A stretch of DNA of 64,000 bases from Rhodospirillales bacterium (lineage in GTDB: Bacteria; Pseudomonadota; Alphaproteobacteria; Micavibrionales; Micavibrionaceae), in assembly GCA_020638295.1 (NCBI GenBank), contig JACKIU010000001.1:124001-188000 (forward strand). Reading direction: 5' to 3'. The first letter of the stretch is position 1. Each line of letters opens with the position of its first letter. This document shows, piece after piece, positions 60,890 through 64,000 of the stretch. A program made the translations under genes and the position numbers. A model generated the notes under the pieces. That model saw only the letters and a list, made by a program, of their open reading frames with translations. It had not been told where the DNA came from and searched no databases.

Positions 60890-60970
60890 CCCCCACCCCT
60901 TCCCTCCCCCTTAAGGGGGGAGGGTTGCGCAGGCTTGGGTGCTTGCGCCCCAGCCGCAGTTGGGTGGGGG
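60890..60970. repeat. Palindromic repeat family D (CCCCCACCCC type)
   Basis: Outer arms CCCCCACCCC and GGGTGGGGG enclose a strong inner hairpin CCCTCCCCCTT/AAGGGGGGAGGG (60902-60925) and a second GCGCAGGCTTGGGTGCTTGCGC hairpin. It lies between the 58212 gene and the methyltransferase-like gene. The C-run/G-run pattern recalls the insertion at 7052-7098 in uvrA. Confidence 0.8.
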
Positions 60971-61001
60971 TGTAAATTTTATAAAACGAATGCAGTAGCC
61001 T

Positions 61002-61784
61002 ATGTCACAGCCTATCTTTGACCGCCAAGCTCTCAAACGTGCGCGGGCCCGTGCTGAACCGAATTTTAGCGAACACCGGTTTTTGCATGACATGGTCTGG
61101 GGGCAAATTCTCGACCGGCTGGGTGATGTTCGGCGAGACTTCGCAACACGCCACGAACTTACAGCTGAAGATTTTGACAATGAGATTGAGGCCCTGCCCT
61201 TTGAGGCGGAAACCCTTGAACTGGTAACCGGTTGTCTCAATTTGCATGCGGTCAATGATTTACCCGGCCTGTTGGTGCAAATCCGCAAAAGTTTAAAGCC
61301 TGACGGCTTATTTTTGGGCGCGATGTTTGGCGGGGAAACCCTGCACGAGCTGCGTGAAAGCCTGATGCAGGCGGAACTGGACCTTAAAGGCGGCGCATCC
61401 CCACGCGTTTTTCCCTTTGCGGATAAGCCACAGATGGGCGGTTTACTCCAGCGCGCGGGCTTTGCTCTGCCTGTGGTGGATTCCGATATCATCCGGGTGA
61501 GCTATGAGAATATCTTCCGGCTGATGCATGATTTGCGCGGCATGGGCGAAAGCAATGCGATATCCGAGCGCAGCCGCATCAATCCGGGCAAAGCGTTTTT
61601 CATGCGGGCCGGGCAATATTATCAGGAGCATTTTGCGGAAAAAGACGGGCGCATCACGGCGAGTTTTGAGGTCATTTATCTCATCGGCTGGGCACCGCAT
61701 GACAGCCAGCAGCAACCGCTTAAACCGGGAAGCGCGAAAAAGCGACTGGCCGATGCGCTGGAAACCGATGAGGCAAAATTATGA
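61002..61784 (+). CDS. NDUFAF5/BioC-like methyltransferase-family protein lacking the SAM-binding loop
   Basis: 260 residues. The start PIFDRQALKRARARAEPNFSE and the later LHAVNDLPGLLVQIRKSLKPDGLFLGAMFGGETLHELRESL (in part: FLGAMFGGETLHELR), VFPFADKPQMGGLLQRAGF and MGESNA motifs match the NDUFAF5 family, which modifies a complex I subunit. Where the family has a glycine-rich motif I (ALDLGxGxG), this protein runs straight from RRDFATRHELTAEDFDNE to IEALPF, so about 40 residues are absent. A frameshift is not evident. The stop overlaps the gloB start. Confidence 0.85.
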   Translation: MSQPIFDRQALKRARARAEPNFSEHRFLHDMVWGQILDRLGDVRRDFATRHELTAEDFDNEIEALPFEAETLELVTGCLNLHAVNDLPGLLVQIRKSLKPDGLFLGAMFGGETLHELRESLMQAELDLKGGASPRVFPFADKPQMGGLLQRAGFALPVVDSDIIRVSYENIFRLMHDLRGMGESNAISERSRINPGKAFFMRAGQYYQEHFAEKDGRITASFEVIYLIGWAPHDSQQQPLKPGSAKKRLADALETDEAKL

Positions 61785-62500
61785 TTAACGTTACGCTGAT
61801 CCCCGTTCACAAAGATAATTATTGCTATTTGCTCGAGGCTGAAGATGGTTCGGTGGGGCTTGTCGATCCCGGCGAGGCCGGACCGGTGATTGCGACGCTT
61901 AAGGAAAAAAAACTTCAGCCCGATGTAATTTTCGTCACACATCATCATTGGGACCATATTGACGGTATCCCCGGCCTGCTGGGCCGGCATTCCTGCCCGG
62001 TGGCAGGGCCGTTCAGTGAAACCACACGCATTCTCCAGATGGATATTTTACTGGATGAGGACAGCGCTTTTGAATTTGGCGATGAAGCGGTGCGCGTTCT
62101 TGAAACACCCGGTCATACGCGAGGGGCCATTTGTCTGTATTTCCCAGAGAGCGGTTTGTTGTTTACCGGTGATACGCTGTTCTCGCTTGGGTGTGGGCGG
62201 TTATTCGAAGGCACGCCAGAGCAAATGTGGAATTCCTTACAAAAAATCATCGCCCTGCCTGATGAGACGCTGATCTATTGCGGTCATGAATATACGCAGG
62301 CCAATGCAGAATTTTGCCTGCGGGTTGAGCCGGACAATCAGGCTTTGCAAAAACGAAGTGAAGCGGTCAAAGCCTTGCGCGCAAAGGGCCAGCCCACGCT
62401 CCCCGTCCCCTTAAAAACCGAAAAAGAAACGAATGTGTTTTTGCGGGCCGGGTCGGCCGAACGTTTTGCCGAATTGCGCGCACTTAAAGATCGCAGTTAA
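61781..62500 (+). CDS. gloB: Hydroxyacylglutathione hydrolase (glyoxalase II)
   Basis: 239 residues of the metallo-beta-lactamase fold. The dinuclear metal motif is THHHWDHIDG (HxHxDH), with further ligands in TPGHTRGA, GDTLFSLGCGRLFEG and CGHEYTQAN. It hydrolyses S-lactoylglutathione in methylglyoxal detoxification. The ATG overlaps the upstream stop by four bases. Confidence 0.95.
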   Translation: MINVTLIPVHKDNYCYLLEAEDGSVGLVDPGEAGPVIATLKEKKLQPDVIFVTHHHWDHIDGIPGLLGRHSCPVAGPFSETTRILQMDILLDEDSAFEFGDEAVRVLETPGHTRGAICLYFPESGLLFTGDTLFSLGCGRLFEGTPEQMWNSLQKIIALPDETLIYCGHEYTQANAEFCLRVEPDNQALQKRSEAVKALRAKGQPTLPVPLKTEKETNVFLRAGSAERFAELRALKDRS

Positions 62501-62503
62501 GCC

Positions 62504-62848
62504 CTATTCTTCGTCAGCCTCGGGGGGCGGCTCCTTTTTTACGGCGGGCTTTTTGGGTTTGGTTAGTTTTTGCTGTTCGGCGGAATTCCCATCGACGTCA
62601 CCTCTGCCCCGGCCTTTATCCCTGGCATCACGGTGCGGTGGAATCGGCATGGGTTTTTGCGTGGTATTTTTGCGATCGCTCATCGCCAGTTCAATTTCAA
62701 GGCGAGAGGCCACCTTACGCAATTCATGGACCGCATCCTGCAAGCCTTCGCGCATGTCGGCCTTTTTTTCATCCTTGCGCCAGGCTTCGTAAGCCTTCAG
62801 ACATTTCTCCGTGCTGTCTTTCAAACGTTGTTGAATTTCATCTGACAT
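62504..62848 (-). CDS. Small hypothetical protein with basic/acidic tail, 114 aa
   Basis: From the ATG at 62848 (GGGAG upstream; open frame to 62923). Helical first 60 residues (MSDEIQQRLKDSTEKCLKAY, then VHELRKVASRLEIELAMSDR), followed by a low-complexity Lys/Pro/Glu-rich tail. The pattern suggests a coiled-coil protein seen in alphaproteobacteria, but I cannot name it. Convergent with gloB by three bases. Confidence 0.65.
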   Translation of the reverse strand: MSDEIQQRLKDSTEKCLKAYEAWRKDEKKADMREGLQDAVHELRKVASRLEIELAMSDRKNTTQKPMPIPPHRDARDKGRGRGDVDGNSAEQQKLTKPKKPAVKKEPPPEADEE

Positions 62849-62941
62849 TTCTCGCGCGCTCCCTTTTTTATTTACCCCGTAAAGCCGAACTACCACCCTA
62901 CCCAGAGCGGGCGCGATGTGCAAGCATACTTAAGCTGTAAT

Positions 62942-63982
62942 TTATTCGTTGCCGAAAATTGTGTTGAGCTGCTGGCTAACGCGAATGAAAGTCGTGCGTT
63001 TGGAGAGTTCCTTCAAACGCCGCGCGCCGACATAGGTGCAGGTTGAGCGCAGGCCGCCGAGGATGTCCTGCAGGCTGGCCTCTACGGGGCCGCGATACGG
63101 AACCTTCACGGTTTTGCCTTCACTGGCGCGGTATTCGGCGACGCCGCCTTTATGCTTGGTCATCGCGGTGGAACTGCTCATGCCATAGAATTGCAGATAT
63201 TTCTGACCGCCGTCCTTGACGACTTTCTGCTCCGATTCATCATGCCCTGCGAGCATACCGCCCAGCATCACAAAATCCGCCCCGGCGGCGAAGGCCTTGG
63301 CGATATCGCCGGGCACTGTGCAGCCGCCATCGCCGCAGATCAGCCCGCCCAGCCCATGGGCCGCATCGGCGCATTCTATAATCGCTGAGAGTTGCGGATA
63401 ACCGACGCCGGTCATTTTGCGGGTGGTGCACACACTGCCCGGACCAATGCCAACTTTTACAACATCTACGCCCGCGAGGATCAGCTCTTCGACCATTTCA
63501 CCGGTGACAACATTGCCCGCCATAATGGTCAGTTCGGGATATTTGTCGCGAATTTTTTTGACGAAGGTCACGAAATGCTCGGAATAGCCGTTGGCGACAT
63601 CAATACAGACTTTATCCGGATGATGCCCAGCTTTCATAAATTCATCGAGCTTTTCCTCATCGGCCTTGACCATGCCGATCGAATACCAAACCGAGGCGTG
63701 ACCGGCCTTGTCGTAGAATTTTTGCAGGTCTTTGAGCGGATAGTGTTTATGCAGCGCGACACTGAGGCCGTTGCCGTCTTCGGCAAAAGCCCGCGCCATG
63801 GCGAATGTGCCGACCCCGTCCATATTGGCGGCGATAATCGGCACGCCGTGATAGGCCTTGCCGCTCCATTTAAAGGTAAATTCGCGCCGGATATCGACAT
63901 TTTTGCGGCTGTCCAGCGTTGAGCGCTTGGGCCGGATGAGGACGTCTTTAAAATCGAGCTTTGTACTTTCTTCGATGCGCAT
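62942..63982 (-). CDS. guaC: GMP reductase
   Basis: 346 residues of the IMPDH/GMPR barrel without CBS domains. The catalytic Cys lies in GIGPGSVCTTRKMTGVGYPQ, the phosphate site in GLICGDGGC, and the IMP/GMP-binding flap in KVPYRGPVEAS. The length and lack of a CBS insert indicate GuaC, which reduces GMP to IMP with NADPH. It is the last gene of the window and its start at 63982 is inside it. Confidence 0.94.
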   Translation of the reverse strand: MRIEESTKLDFKDVLIRPKRSTLDSRKNVDIRREFTFKWSGKAYHGVPIIAANMDGVGTFAMARAFAEDGNGLSVALHKHYPLKDLQKFYDKAGHASVWYSIGMVKADEEKLDEFMKAGHHPDKVCIDVANGYSEHFVTFVKKIRDKYPELTIMAGNVVTGEMVEELILAGVDVVKVGIGPGSVCTTRKMTGVGYPQLSAIIECADAAHGLGGLICGDGGCTVPGDIAKAFAAGADFVMLGGMLAGHDESEQKVVKDGGQKYLQFYGMSSSTAMTKHKGGVAEYRASEGKTVKVPYRGPVEASLQDILGGLRSTCTYVGARRLKELSKRTTFIRVSQQLNTIFGNE

Positions 63983-64000
63983 GGCAAACCTTTATGGTTA

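Overview
The window is a chromosomal segment of an alphaproteobacterium, with base composition near 50% GC by eye. Pointers to that class are a GyrA carrying Ala at the Ser83 position next to coaD, an ssb/uvrA divergent pair, an NDUFAF5-type methyltransferase close to comF, grxC and a nitrilase-family gene, and an ExoD gene. Short palindromic repeats scattered through genes and spacers recall the Rickettsia/Wolbachia palindromic elements. The genus cannot be fixed from the sequence; a Rhodospirillales- or Micavibrio-like lineage is a guess.

Layout. 1-9,770 is housekeeping: coaD (partial), gyrA, a sodium:solute symporter, a DUF2059 protein, ssb and uvrA. An IS200/IS605-type element lies at about 9,781-10,290. 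A secreted RTX metalloprotease (10,645-13,131) borders a 21-kb alginate locus (13,320-34,159). That locus holds recognisable algF, algI, algX, algL, algG, alg44, alg8, algK, algD and algJ, an outer-membrane barrel in the place of algE, and separate genes for the two halves of AlgA, plus two extra Sel1-repeat genes. It is broken into several opposed transcription units instead of the single Pseudomonas operon.

34,341-43,414 is a tightly packed co-directional block. It starts with a thermostable-hemolysin-family protein, an acyl-AMP ligase, a haem-oxygenase-like diiron oxidase candidate and a short-chain dehydrogenase. It continues with a tetratricopeptide protein, a family-2 glycosyltransferase, a LAB_N membrane protein and an ArnT-like transferase, and ends with a two-component system and a DUF423 protein. 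The first four genes look like an uncharacterised fatty-acid or aldehyde/alkene-type pathway. The next set looks like lipid-linked sugar transfer to lipid A or another envelope target.

43,615-64,000 is mixed: a chemotaxis receptor and porin, tRNA-Leu(CAA), exoD, dsbB, two related small membrane proteins, an HNH endonuclease, an esterase, an LpxR-type lipid A deacylase, a HerA-like ATPase, a cystathionine beta-lyase, a nitrilase-family gene, grxC, comF, a large methyltransferase-headed protein of unknown function, an NDUFAF5-like protein that has lost its SAM-binding loop, gloB and guaC.

The most unusual themes are three. (1) Palindromic repeats sit in frame inside uvrA (two different ones), the acyl-AMP ligase and the DUF2059 gene, where the repeat encodes the core of the signal peptide. 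(2) The alginate epimerase AlgG is fused to a roughly 450-residue helical N-terminal region. (3) The four-gene hemolysin-family/ligase/diiron oxidase/dehydrogenase cassette has no product that I can name.
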